Part shown: piece after piece, positions 1 to 10,325 of the stretch | How positions within the stretch are numbered: position 1 is the first letter of the stretch | How the letters are laid out: each line of letters starts with the position of its first letter | NCBI RefSeq assembly: GCF_009905375.1 | Contig: NC_133647.1 | Location: 45,814,506-45,878,505 of the forward strand | Origin: Apium graveolens | Lineage: Eukaryota; Streptophyta; Magnoliopsida; Apiales; Apiaceae | Length of the DNA stretch: 64,000 bases | Direction of reading: 5' to 3' | Position numbers and translations under genes: made by a program | Notes under the pieces: model-generated | The model's database searches: none | What the model was told of the DNA's origin: nothing | What the model saw: the letters and a program-made list of their open reading frames with translations, nothing else

Positions 1-2
1 AA

Positions 3-557
3 CCATCAATTGCTGAACCATTTGATGCGACCTCTTCTGTTATTCAGGAAGAAATACGTGCTGAAGATCATGCTAATGAGAAGGTTATTTCCAAGTCAAG
101 TGTGTCGAAAGTTCCAGTCAAAGTTGTGAAAGCAACTGAGACTAACTCAGACACACATGAGTTGGATAACAAAAATGCCATCTCTGCCATGCATAAATTG
201 CCTACTATTAATCACTCTCATAAAGCATGTGGTGTTTCTAATTGTATGTCTTGTGCTTTTAATATGATGTATGCTTATTTTAATGGTAAGCATATTTCTA
301 ATGATAAGACTACTCCTCGTCAGCATGTGAATAACAAGAAGCATGATAGGTCTAAGACTGCTAGTCCTTCTAAGGCTAGATAGGAGACATTTGTGCCTAA
401 GCTTAAACAGAAATTTGTTAAGGCTGTTTACAAGGTCAAATGTTCAGTCATTGAGAAAGTTGAGGCAATCAAAATTAAAAATGTTGTTTTGCCTGACAAA
501 GGACAGTTCTACAAGTATGCCGGGCCCAACCAAGTTTGGGTTCCGAAGAAGGTCTAA
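3..557 (+). pseudogene. Ty1/copia (Sirevirus-type) gag C-terminal remnant
   Basis: The C-terminal part of a copia nucleocapsid (Gag) protein, entering from outside the window. The frame is open from base 3 except for one in-frame TAG at 381-383, and ends at TAA 555-557. A Cys-rich stretch (CGVSNCMSC, about 226-255) and a terminal WVPK block match the end of Gag in elements 4 and 5, which also finish with a VPK- or VLK-like tail just before pol. Gag packages element RNA in cytoplasmic particles. The N-terminal half and its LTR lie to the left of the window. Family assignment is by similarity to the other copia elements here. Confidence 0.7.
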
Positions 558-591
558 TCCATTTGTAGTGCAGGGCATTAAACAGGTGTAA

Positions 592-785
592 CCGGTAGTG
601 TGGATTCTTGACAGTGGATCAACAAGACATATGACCGGAGATAGAGCCCTGCTATCAAATGTGGATTGAGAAAGCTGGCCCCTGGTTACCTTTGGAGATA
701 ACAGCAAAGGTTTATCTGAGGGATATGGCTGTTTGCAAGCTGGGAATGTTATCATTGAAAATTTATATATTGTGCTAGGTTATTA
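592..785 (+). pseudogene. copia aspartic protease remnant
   Basis: The frame starting near 601 reads WILDSGSTRHMTGD, the active-site block of copia aspartic proteases (DSG catalytic triad followed by HMTG). It continues with a recognisable FGDNSKG and GYG segment. A TGA near 667 breaks it. The frame differs from that of the gag remnant. It lies directly after the CAGGG element at 571-575 that is shared at the gag-pol junctions of this window. The rest of the protease and the whole integrase are missing. Confidence 0.7.
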
Positions 786-802
786 TCAGGAAACAGTATT
801 TA

Positions 803-1076
803 ACATATAGCACCAGTGACGAGACTTGAGAATATTATGACATATCAGGCACCTGCTGCATATTACACTTGGAATTGGACTCTAGTAAGATGTGTACAAG
901 TGTACTCCTGGTTGGTGAGTCAAAAGAGGAAGTCAATGCACCACAGTTCATGGACTTTGCAGTTGCAGATCTATTGGACTATGCAATCTCTTCTTCACAA
1001 TCTCACTTCAGGTTGGTATGAACTAGTGTACTACTCAAGCAATCGTCAAAGACATGGTATGACACTCTAACTGAAG
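803..1076 (+). pseudogene. copia reverse transcriptase scraps
   Basis: Two short blocks identify decayed RT. Around 806-835 the sequence reads APVTRLENI, matching the usual [11 protein letters not shown] block. Around 1034-1070 it reads LKQSSKTWYDTL, matching [12 protein letters not shown]. They are in different frames with stops between them, and the YVDD catalytic block is absent. Protease and RT are only about 20 bases apart, so the gag-pre-integrase and integrase segments have been deleted. Confidence rests on the two motifs alone. Confidence 0.5.
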
Positions 1077-1439
1077 TTACAGTTTAATATGAGCTAGTTG
1101 AGTCGTCATATTTATAACTCTCTAATCACTAGGCACAAACATATTGTTTTATATGTGCAGTGAGTTTTAGGAGAAAATCAAACTTCTTTCTACATTAGTG
1201 ATTTCTTATTTCATGTAAAATCCTTTGAAATCACTATTGTACATCATCTCTCTCAAAAGATTAAATGTATAATTTTCATTCATTATATATCTTAAGTACA
1301 TTTTATCTCTCTATTGCCATATGTTCTGTGATACAGGTTCAGTCTCCAATGACTTTCTTTCATTGACAATCATGAGGTTGAAAACCCACAACATCTATCC
1401 CAGACTGTAAAGACAAACACAGAAACAGAACCAACCAAC
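1077..1439. other. decayed copia internal sequence, no gene seen
   Basis: AT-rich sequence between the RT scraps and the post-pol ORF remnant, with no supported reading frame. A pyrimidine-rich stretch ending in TGATACAG near 1331-1338 looks like a 3' splice site, but no matching exon can be shown. Confidence 0.4.
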
Positions 1440-1998
1440 ACTCTCTTACCACTAAATGTAGTATGAATGAGCGTGAGGGAGATAGTGCCTTAGTGCACCA
1501 TATAAGGAAGGTTCTGTAGTCAACCCAGTAGCTCTGTCTCCTACATAGATGAGTAGTATTTAAACCGAGACAACTGCTAGCCCCCATACATCTTCTCGAA
1601 AAGATGTAATGACTGAGAAGGCACAAAAACAGTTACTAGATTCATTCTCTCAACAGGGTGCGTCTATTGAATTTTGCCTGTCGGCCAAGGCATCCGATGT
1701 AGTGTCACCACTTCAAATATAAACAATTATTGATGCACAAGGAGAGGTTGCACACACAAAGGATGAGTTGACGGAAACAAGAGTTTCGACCATTTTAAGG
1801 TCAGATTCGATTGTTTAAGGTTTGTTAATGGACCAATTGCCTTTAAAGGTGTTAGGAGAGGATACTGATCCAAAAGCCATATGTCGGTGGTCAGTGTCTA
1901 CCTCCCCAGGCTTAAATCCCCTGGATGCATCTGCGGATAGTGGATCTGACATAGGTGCAGATCGGCAACTTGTTGACAATGATTCAGATATTACCTGA
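1440..1998 (+). pseudogene. post-pol ORF remnant (copia)
   Basis: A degraded frame (frame 1) that stays readable from about 1480 to the TGA at 1996-1998, with several internal stops. From 1621 it reads as a plausible protein (for example DSFSQQGASIEF, then SAKASDVVSPLQ), followed by an acidic, Ser-rich tail. Its place after pol and before the polypurine tracts matches the post-pol ORFs of elements 4 and 5. I see no clear sequence match to them, so the assignment is by position and composition. Confidence 0.4.
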
Positions 1999-2440
1999 TG
2001 AGTCATAAGAAAATGTCTTCACAGACATTAGAAGGGAACTTTGATCTTTATGCTAAATTCGTTGGATCATTGTTTACCTTCCCAGAATTCAAATCTGGAA
2101 CCCTAAAAGGGAAACTAGCAACTTGTAGATTATGACTCTGATTCATCTGACGAGTTTAACAAGGATGGGGATTTGTGAACTCCCATTGCACCACCTGTGA
2201 CCTCCTTAAGGATGGCTAAGGTGATTTTCCTTGCGGGTACAACTGATTTTTGGAGCTATGAGAGGAGTGATACACTTGTGAGAATGAGTGTAAACACGAG
2301 TGGAGAGAAGAGTGAAACACATGTGAGGTACACTAAAACAGAATCACACACTCACAGTGAGGAAGTAAGAGAAACTACTTGTTATTTATGTTCCAACCAA
2401 GTGAAATATGAGAACTCCTTCAGACAACGGCATACATTCC

Positions 2441-2970
2441 TTCTCTAAGGGGGAGATAAAAGCTTAAGAAATAGTTTGGAGGATTCCTCAACTAAGGGGG
2501 AGAAGTAGCAGGGAGGAAGAAAAAGATCCAACATGTACACTACACCACACCATTGTTGTTTGTAACTGCGGATCCTATTGTACGGGAGAGGTGGTAAACA
2601 CAAGGTGATTTTCTAGTAAGGGAAGAATCTTTTAGGGGAGTACCATTGGTTTTTATCTGTGGATCCTATTGTACGGGAGAGGTGGTAAACGAAGGTGATC
2701 TTCTTTAATCAGTAGATTCTCATAGGGGGAGAAGCAAGAGAGATAAGGGCTTCTCAACAGGAAATGTGGTTGTACAAATAAAGATGGAACTACTTGAAGA
2801 TATGTTCAGTCTAGAGGAACATCTATTTGGAATCTGGAAAAGGTTAAACATCATCCAGAACTTTTCTACTATTTACTTTGCATTTCTGTTTATATCTTTT
2901 TCTTATTTGTTAGTTGAGTTATCCTCTAGGTATTTGTGTGTTATTGTCTAACAAACAAATAGGGGGAGAT
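2441..2970 (+). promoter_or_regulatory. multiple polypurine tracts upstream of the 3' LTR
   Basis: At least four AGGGGGAGA-type purine blocks occur near 2450, 2495, 2730 and 2961, plus a weaker TAGGGGAGT near 2633. The last one, AATAGGGGGAGAT, abuts the LTR start at 2971 and is the functional polypurine tract for plus-strand DNA priming. Extra tracts upstream are a known trait of Sireviruses. A block of about 40 bases around GATCCTATTGTACGGGAGAG is duplicated (about 2568 and 2660). Confidence 0.7.
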
Positions 2971-4312
2971 TGTAAGGCATATTTCATAGCCTATTGGTAT
3001 ATTCGAGGATTCAACTCAACTCAAATAAGAATGTAATAAGTAAATAGTGGATCTACCGTCAAAGAGATCTCGCAAAGTAATATCTGTCAAAGGATTCAGA
3101 AACAAGGTTCATCTACAGACTTGAGGAATTTATTCACTGGAAGAAGTTCAAGAAATTGATCATGCCTTAGTGATATAAATCAAGATTGTGGATTTAATCA
3201 AGTGACAGAGATCTCGTCAAAGTATCATTAATTACAAGGATTTAGTCTGAAGAAAATCAAGTTGTCAAAGTCAAGACATGAAGAAACGTCACGGAAGTTA
3301 GTCACTCATGAACTAGAAAGTACATCGAGTGTCAACATTGAAGTGGTGGAATTGATTCATAATTGACAGTGATTTTCAGAAGATTTTCAGAAGAATGGTT
3401 GCTGCTCAAGATTAGTATTAATTCTCTATTAATTAATTAAGTCATATAATTTAATTAAGAAAATAAATTATATCTACAAAGATTAATTTATTGATTAATT
3501 GAATTAATTGATTAATTAATTCTGAATTAATATTAAGGTTTTTCAGAATTTTAATTGGATTAAAATCTGCATTAAATCAGCAAGACAATTGAAAATGAAC
3601 TAGCATGACAATCAGGATTGTCATACCGATTGTCATGCCAGGCCATTTTCAATAGTCTCACCGAAAGTTACACTGGGAGGAAAATTGTCTTGCTAGTTCA
3701 TTCTGATAGTCTTGCTAGTTCATTTGATTGTCATACCGAAAGTCTTGCTAGCTATTGAAATTGTCTTGCTAGTTCAAAGGATAGTCTCACTGAAAGTCCT
3801 ACCAGCTATGGGATTGTCATTCCAGTTCATTCGATTCGGTTGATTGATTAAAAAGACAGAAGCAGCCATTCAACAATTTTATCCAGAACACAGAAGTCAA
3901 GAAAAAAGCAGAAAAGAAAAACAAGCAGCAATATTTCATCTTTTCATCTGCATATTTGAAGATCATATTTCTAGTTTTTATTGTTAAATCCAAACCACTA
4001 GAAATCTTTATCTTGCTCTTGTGTAACAATCTAGCGGATCAAAATCCCTAGAACTTAATCTCAAATCGCGTTTAGCATTTGATTCTAATTATTGCAAAAA
4101 TAGAAAAAGTTCAAGTCGAATTTATTCTAAATTTGTGATAATTAATTTGAGATTAATTCCTTGTAATCGATACAGTTGTTATAACACCTTTTAAGTTTAA
4201 TAATATTTTTATTTAACTTGAATTTTGTTTCACATTTTTTATTCCGTATTTAATTCGATTATTCGGTACTGTTTGTATTCAACCCCCCTTCTACAAACAC
4301 ATTGGGACCTAA
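2971..4312 (+). repeat. 3' LTR of the first copia element, truncated at its end
   Basis: It begins TGTAAGGCAT directly after the polypurine tract and ends in CCCCCCTTCTACAAACACATTGGGACCTAA, typical of Sirevirus-type LTR ends, though the final CA is missing. About 1.34 kb. The last bases are replaced by the middle of a gypsy protease gene, so the original junction and primer binding site are gone. It contains a TTAATTAA-rich zone (3420-3550) and a cluster of short repeats (3590-3830). Confidence 0.75.
3590..3830 (+). repeat. short dispersed repeats in the copia LTR
   Basis: Repeated short words occupy this part of the LTR: TCTTGCTAGTTCA (near 3688, 3709 and 3765, with a variant near 3744), TTGTCATACCGA (near 3617 and 3729), and TCTCACCGAAAGT or TCTCACTGAAAGT (near 3657 and 3785). 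Spacing is irregular, so this is not a simple tandem array. It resembles the motif clusters in the LTRs of elements 4 and 5 but uses different words. Confidence 0.7.
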
Positions 4313-5259
4313 GAGACTTTGATATTATTTTAGGTATGGATTGGTTATCTCGATATAGGGCAAATATTGATTGTAAGAAAAAGAGAGTTGTTCTGTACAC
4401 CTCAAATAATAGAAGGATCAGTTACCAAGGGAAGAGGCAAGATAGGAAGTTTCTCTCAATGATGCAAGCAAGAAAATTGCTGAGACAAGGATGTGAAGCG
4501 TACTTAGCTCATGTAGTGGATATGAAGAAAGAGACCCCTATTTTGGATGACATCCCTGTAGTAAGAAAATTCCCTGATGTTTTTCCAGAAGAATTACCAG
4601 GATTGCCACCTGATCGTGAGATAGAGTTTTCCATTGATTTGATACCTGGAGCTGAACCAGTTTCTAAGGCTCCATACAGAATGGCCCCGATTGAAATGAA
4701 AGAATTGGCTAAGCAACTTCAAGAGTTATTGGATAAAGGAGTTATTCGACCCAGTGTTTCCCCGTGGGGTGCCCCAGTGTTATTTGTGAAGAAAAAGGAT
4801 GGAAGTATGAGGTTGTGTATTGATTACAGAGAGCTGAATAAGTTGACAATAAAGAATAAATATCCCTTGCCGCGGATCGATGATTTATTTGACCAGCTTA
4901 AGGGAGCATGTTACTTTTCAAAGATTGATTTAAGGTCCGGCTACCACCAATTGAAGATAAAGCCTGAGGATATCCCCAAGACTGTATTTCGAACAAGGTA
5001 TGGCCATTACGAGTTTCTAGTAATGTCGTTTGGATTGACGAATGCGCTAGCAGCTTTCATGGATTTGATGAATAGGGTATACAAGGAGTATCTGGATAAG
5101 TTTATTATTGTATTTATTGATGACATCCTCATATACTCAAAGAATCCAGAAGATCACGCGGTGCATCTGCAGATTGCCCTTCAAAAGTTAAGAGAAAAGC
5201 AATTGTATGCTAAGTTTTCTAAGTGTGAGTTTTGGCTGACGGATGTACAGTTTCTTTGA
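4313..5259 (+). pseudogene. Tekay element 1 pol: protease end and reverse transcriptase
   Basis: Ty3/gypsy chromovirus pol, 5'-truncated within the protease: it opens at the conserved ILGMDWL block right at the junction with the copia LTR. The RT follows with [12 protein letters not shown], the [23 protein letters not shown] block, the CIDYRELN block and the catalytic [10 protein letters not shown] motif, all intact. RT copies element RNA into DNA inside particles. An in-frame TGA at 5257-5259 interrupts it. The frame runs back to an ATG at 4225 inside the LTR by chance, so that start is not real. Confidence 0.9.
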
Positions 5260-6615
5260 CATGTGGTGAGTAAGGAAGGTATCAAAGTAGACCCGGTAAA
5301 GATTGAAGCCGTATAAAAATGGGAGCAACCGAAGACACCCACGGAAATAAGAAGTTTTCTTGGATTAGCAGGATATTATCGAAGGTTTGTGAAGGATTTC
5401 TCAAAGATTGCATCCCTATTAACTAAGTTGACCAGGAAGAATGAGAAGTTCATTTGAACAGAAAAGTGTGAAGAGAGTTTCCAGGAGTTAAAGCGAAGAT
5501 TAGTGACGGCTCCAGTGTTAGCATTGCTAGATGAGACGGGAAACTTTGTAATTTATAGTGATGCTTCTCTGAAAGGATTGGGATGTGTGTTAATGCAGCA
5601 TGATAAAGTGATTGCGTATGCCTCCAGACAACTAAAACCTCACGAACAAAAATATCCAATTCATGACCTTGAATTGGCGGCTATAGTATTTGCTTTAAAG
5701 TTATGGCGCCACTACTTGTATGGAGAGAAATGTGATATTTACACCGATCATAAGAGCCTGAAGTACATATTCACGCAGAAAGATCTGAACATGAGACAGA
5801 GAAGATGGTTAGAGTTGATAAAGGACTATGATTGTTCAATTAATTATCACCCAGGTAAAGCCAATGTAGTGGCTGATGCCTTGAGTAGAAAGGAAAGGCT
5901 GAATATGATTAAGATTACGGAAGAGTTGGCGCAAGATTTAGAAAGAATGGAAATTGAAGTTCGAGTACCAAATGAAAGTGAGGAGCAGCTATATGAAGTT
6001 ACTTTCCAGTCAGCATTGATGGAAAAGATCAAAAGGTGTCAAGAAGGAATTATGGAACAAGAGTTGGATACTTTGACAGGAGAAGAGCTGTGTACTCAAA
6101 AAGATAGTCAAGGTTTGTATAGATTTTTGTCTAGAGTTTGGATTCCTAATGTAACACAGTTGAAGAACGAGGTATTGCAGGAAGCACACAACTCTAGGTT
6201 TTCTATCCACCCTGGTAGTACCAAGATGTACCAGGATTTGAAGAGAAATTTTTGGTGGCCAGGAATGAAGAAAGATATTGCCAATTGGGTAAGTAAATGT
6301 CACGTGTGTCAGACGGTGAAAGCAGAGCATCAACGACCGAGTGGATTGTTACAACCTTTGGAGATTCCCCAATGGAAATGGGAAGACATTGCTATGGATT
6401 TTGTAGTAGGATTGCCAAAGACGAGAGCGAATCATGATGCTATTTGGGTAATCATTGATAGATTGACTAAGTCGGCGCATTTTCTTCCGATTAATGAAAG
6501 GTATTTATTGGAAAAGTTAGTTAAGTTATACTTGGATGAGATAGTTACCAAACATGGAGTTCCTGTTTCTATAGTGTCGGATCGAGACCCGAGACTAAAT
6601 TCCAAGAGTGCCTAG
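5260..6615 (+). pseudogene. Tekay element 1 pol: RT thumb, RNase H, integrase N-terminus
   Basis: The same frame continues through two further stops (near 5315 and 5455) and is then open from 5503. RNase H residues are visible: Asp in YSDASLKG, Glu in HDLELAA, Asp in YTDHKSLKY. Integrase follows with an HHCC zinc finger (His in EAHNSRF and SIHPGS, Cys in KCHVCQ) and catalytic Asp in MDFVVGLP and SDRDPR. RNase H removes the RNA template and integrase inserts the cDNA. The ORF ends at 6615 because about 20 bases are missing just after SDRDPR relative to element 2, which shifts the frame. Confidence 0.9.
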
Positions 6616-7414
6616 GAACGAAATTGAATATGAGCACTGCTTATCATCCTCAGACGGATGGCCAAAGTGAGAGGACAATTCAGACTATAGAGGATATGTT
6701 GAGAGTCTGTGTTCTAGATTTTAAGGGTAATTGGGATGAGCACCTACTTTTGATTGAGTTCTCATATAATAACAGCTACCATGCCAGTATAGGTATGCCA
6801 CCTTATGAAGCTTTGTATGGACGAAAGTGTGGGTCACCATTGTACTGGGATGAGGTAGGAGAAAAGAAAGTGTTAGGCCCTGAGTTGGTTCAGCAGACTA
6901 GAGATGCTATAGTGTTGATTTGGAAAAGATTGGAAGCAGCTCAAGATAGACAAAGAAAATATGCAGATTTGCATAGGAAAGACATGGACTTTGAGATAGG
7001 AGCTTTGGTGTTACTAAAAGTATCACCTTGGAAAGGGTTAGTACGATTTGGTCAGAAAGGTAAACTTAGCCCTAGATTCATAGGACCCTTTGAGGTTTTG
7101 AAGAAAGTAGGAAAGGTCGCTTATGAGGTAGCGTTACCACCACAGTGGCAGCCCATTCATAATATGTTCCACGTGTCTATGTTGAAGTCCTATTTCCCTA
7201 ATTCGAATCAAGTCATAGAATATGAACCGATTGAACTTCAACCAGATTTATCCTATGTAGAACAACCAGCTCAAATCCTAGACCGTAAGGAACGAGTCCT
7301 TAGGAATAAATCATACCTATAGTAAAAGTTTTGTGGAGAAATCCTCGAGTAGAAGAGTCTACTTGGGAATTGGAGTCAGACATGCTTGATAAATATCCTC
7401 ATTTGTTTAGTTAA
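6616..7414 (+). pseudogene. Tekay element 1 pol: integrase C-terminus and chromodomain
   Basis: After the small deletion the integrase resumes in another frame at 6624 ([16 protein letters not shown], then the [15 protein letters not shown] block of the C-terminal domain). A second frameshift near 7316 moves the last 33 codons to frame 2. These end with the VLWRNPRVEESTWELE block typical of the shortened chromodomain of Tekay elements, stop at 7412-7414. The chromodomain is thought to guide integration to heterochromatin. Confidence 0.88.
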
Positions 7415-7439
7415 ATTAGATTCTGGGGACAGACTCTTT

Positions 7440-7454
7440 TTAAGGGGGAAGGAA
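7440..7454 (+). promoter_or_regulatory. polypurine tract of Tekay element 1
   Basis: TTAAGGGGGAAGGAA sits directly before the LTR and 25 bases after the pol stop. Element 2 has an equivalent tract, TTTTAAGGGGGGAAGGA. It primes plus-strand DNA synthesis. Confidence 0.8.
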
Positions 7455-8414
7455 TATAACGACTCGTGTATTTTTATTTTAATTCTATTTTATTTGGAAG
7501 TGTAATAAAGGTTTAAGTAAATAAATAAAATGTGTATAATGGTTTTTGGTAGCGGTTATTGATTATTATTTAAGTAATTATGATTTGTTGATAAGTGGGA
7601 TTGAATTGTGAGATTTATTAGTGAGTTACATGATTTATTTTGCTTGTAAAAGTGATTTTATGGTAATTTTAATTCCATAAATATTTGGGTTGTCTTTAAA
7701 ATTGGTTTTCTAATTTTATAATTTCAATAATTATTTTTTGGACTTTATATAATTGACAAATCAATATTTCGTTAATTATTCATTTTTAAATGATTTTCTG
7801 AGTGTGTTAAATGCTAAAATCCATATTTAATTATGGGAATCTTTAAAAATTATGAAATTTATATTCTATTAAATTCGTATTATACGAAGAATTTTAAAAT
7901 TATTTTGAAAATTTTTGGGATTTGTTTCACCGCGTGTCATTTCATTATTTGTTAAAAACTGGGTACCAAGAGTACCTTAAGAATTGTTTTAAAAAATTTT
8001 GAAATTATGTTTTTGTAAACTTCGGGAAATTTCTGAAATTTTAAGAGTATTTCGAGATTTTTCTGATACATTTAAATCGTATTTTGTTTCGTAAAAAAAT
8101 AAGAATTCGGGTTAAAAATCGAGCCCCTGAGTATTCAGGGATACGTGTTAACAACTTATATTAAGAAGTTAACACGTATCCAATTTTGCAGGACACGTGT
8201 TCACATCATCTTACACTCCCTCAACCTTATTCTTTTATCTCGGTTGTTTTTTTTCTTTGCCCTGTGCTCTCGGCTTCTTCTTCACCGATTCACTTCATTT
8301 CCTTTCTGTTTTTCTTCTTCCTTTTTCCCGGTGATTCTCCGGCCTCCAGTTCCGGTAATTACTTCCGGTTCTTTTGTTCGATTTCTAGTCGATTCATTCC
8401 TTTATATATATATT

Positions 8415-8512
8415 TATATGTGCGTGATTGTGTATGTATGTGTGAATATGTGTGTGTGTGAATATGTGTGTGTGTGAATGTGTGTGTTGGTGTGTTGGTG
8501 TGTGTGGGCGGC
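8415..8512 (+). repeat. GT-rich low-complexity tract
   Basis: A run of TGTGTGTG with interspersed GAATATG units, inside the LTR of element 1. It looks like microsatellite growth within the LTR. It creates spurious Val/Cys-rich ORFs. Confidence 0.85.
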
Positions 8513-9266
8513 CGTGTGTTGCCGTGTTCCGGCCGCGGGTGTGGCGCTCCGTTCTGTTCTCTGTTGCTTGGTTTCTTTGTTGGGCCTTGCAGTTGGGCTG
8601 GGCTTTGAAAGCAGTGGGCTAACTATTATAATTTTAGTTACTATTTTCTTTTCTGCAGGAAAATAAATGATTAGTATTCGTGAAATTAAAACTTTCGTTG
8701 CGGGAAATAATATTAATCAGTATAATTTATTTGGGAACCCGTATCATATCGGGCGCCAATAAATTGTGTCGTCGTTGACGATGAACTTCGGTGAGTCGAC
8801 GGTGGACGGTGATGACGATGTTCTGAGTCCTAAATTTTATAAATAAATAAAATGATTTTTCGTAAAATATTTTCGGACTTAAATAATTAATTGTGATTGG
8901 TATTGGAGTGTAAGTTGTATAAAAGGATAAAATAATATTGTGGATGGTTGAGAATTGTTGACGTCGATTGCAATCGACGGGTAGTCTTATAAATAAAGAA
9001 GATGCTGCCAAAATTTCCTAAAAATATGTTCGAAAATATATATTTATGTGTCACCCTAACAATATTTCCGACTATGTGACTATGTGATTACGAGTTTGTG
9101 TGTATAATAATAATGCGAGTCGGGTTGTCGGATTTGGGTTATTAGGATTTGAGGATATCAAGCATGTCGGCATAACTAATTAGGGTATTCTGTAATTGTA
9201 GATCCCAATCGAGTTGTTCCAGGATCGAAGTCAACGTGAAAGCTATTAGGGTTTGTAAAGCATTGC

Positions 9267-9275
9267 AAGGCAAGT
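9267..9275 (+). promoter_or_regulatory. candidate GC-type splice donor in LTR 1
   Basis: AAGGCAAGT fits the AG|GCAAGT consensus of GC-AG introns. The same word occurs in the corresponding place of the other Tekay LTRs. A candidate acceptor, TTTTGCAG, ends at 10034. Confidence 0.45.
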
Positions 9276-9988
9276 ACCCCTGACCATTCTTTTATGGTTC
9301 AGTGTATATGGATAGCTAAATGTTTTATTCTCGTAATGGAACATAAATGTTTTAAGTTACGTATCCCCTGTAGTTATAAAATTTCTGTTTTCGAATTGTT
9401 TTGGGGAAAAGTAACTTCGAAAGGTACCTGTCTCAAATGAAATGATTTGCGAAACGGATTTTATATGTGTGCTGGCTAGATAAATGATTTTGAAAATGAG
9501 ATAGGTACAAGTGTTTTTGAAAACTGGATAAAACGGTCAGATATGGGATACATTGGGGCCAGAGTAGGCCTTTTGAGGTGGCGTAAGAGGCTAATTCGGT
9601 TGCGCGCAATATAAAACCGATTAGTCCAGCAGGTCAGAGACCTAGCTAGTCTCTGAGTTCCGGAACAGGTAAATGGGATGGCAGTTAGAGCCGTCTAGTG
9701 TTGATAACCTGATCAGCTGTCTTCACATATCCGCTATGTATCTGATTGGGATTTGTGAATTATATGAAAGCATGATTGATTGATACAACGGTTTTATAAA
9801 ATGGTTAGCATGCTAAAATTGGACTCTGGTATTACGTAGCACACTATAATATTGATTTCACAAAGCATGCTAATTAGTGATATCCAGTTACTTTGATTAT
9901 CATTATGAAATGTTGATATCGTGATTACAGCTCTGTTCCCATTATTGTTACTTTACTGTTTTAATCTGTTATTCATATTTGGTACTGC

Positions 9989-10004
9989 TGAGCGATTATG
10001 CTCA
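9989..10004 (+). other. conserved TGAGC/GCTCA hairpin in LTR 1
   Basis: TGAGC GATTAT GCTCA forms a 5-bp stem with a 6-base loop. Related sequences sit at the same relative place in the other Tekay LTRs of the window, so it is probably functional in RNA or DNA. Role unknown. Confidence 0.6.
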
Positions 10005-10325
10005 CCCTTGCAAACTGTTATGTATATTTTGCAGATGCCTAGAAGATCAGTCAGACCGACCCGTGTTCCCGCCCCTATTGGACCTGGCTCCTCTGAGGTA
10101 GTTTGTATCAGACCATGAGGTCTGAAGAGTTGCTGAATAAAGTTGGTGTTTCTTAGATAGTGAATAAAGAGTTTGTATTATTGAGAACCTGAATTATACT
10201 TGAACCTGGATCGGATCTTGGTTTGGGGTCAAGTTAATATATTCTAATAATAATTCTGTTGTTTATATTTTAGGAAACTGTGTTTAGTGACGTCAACTCC
10301 TGACCCCGGGGTTGAGGCCGTCACA

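Larger units (their letters stand above)
7455..10325 (+). repeat. 3' LTR of Tekay element 1
   Basis: It starts TATAACGACTCG (a TG start mutated to TA) after the polypurine tract and ends GAGGCCGTCACA. About 2.87 kb, the long size usual for Tekay. It shares the LTR plan of element 2: AT-rich upstream part, AAGGCAAGT donor-like site (9267-9275), TGAGC/GCTCA hairpin (9989-10004), then TTTTGCAG (10027-10034). A possible TATA region lies at 8401-8420. Its 5' partner LTR is not in the window. The small ORFs inside it are not supported as genes. Confidence 0.8.

Noticed and set aside
1360..1626. Minus-strand ORF of 88 codons in the first copia element
   Set aside because: No domain, and the plus strand gives the better post-pol reading downstream in the same region.
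8145..8666. Three overlapping plus-strand ORFs in LTR 1
   Set aside because: They read CT-rich and GT-rich low-complexity sequence inside an LTR. No codon or domain support.
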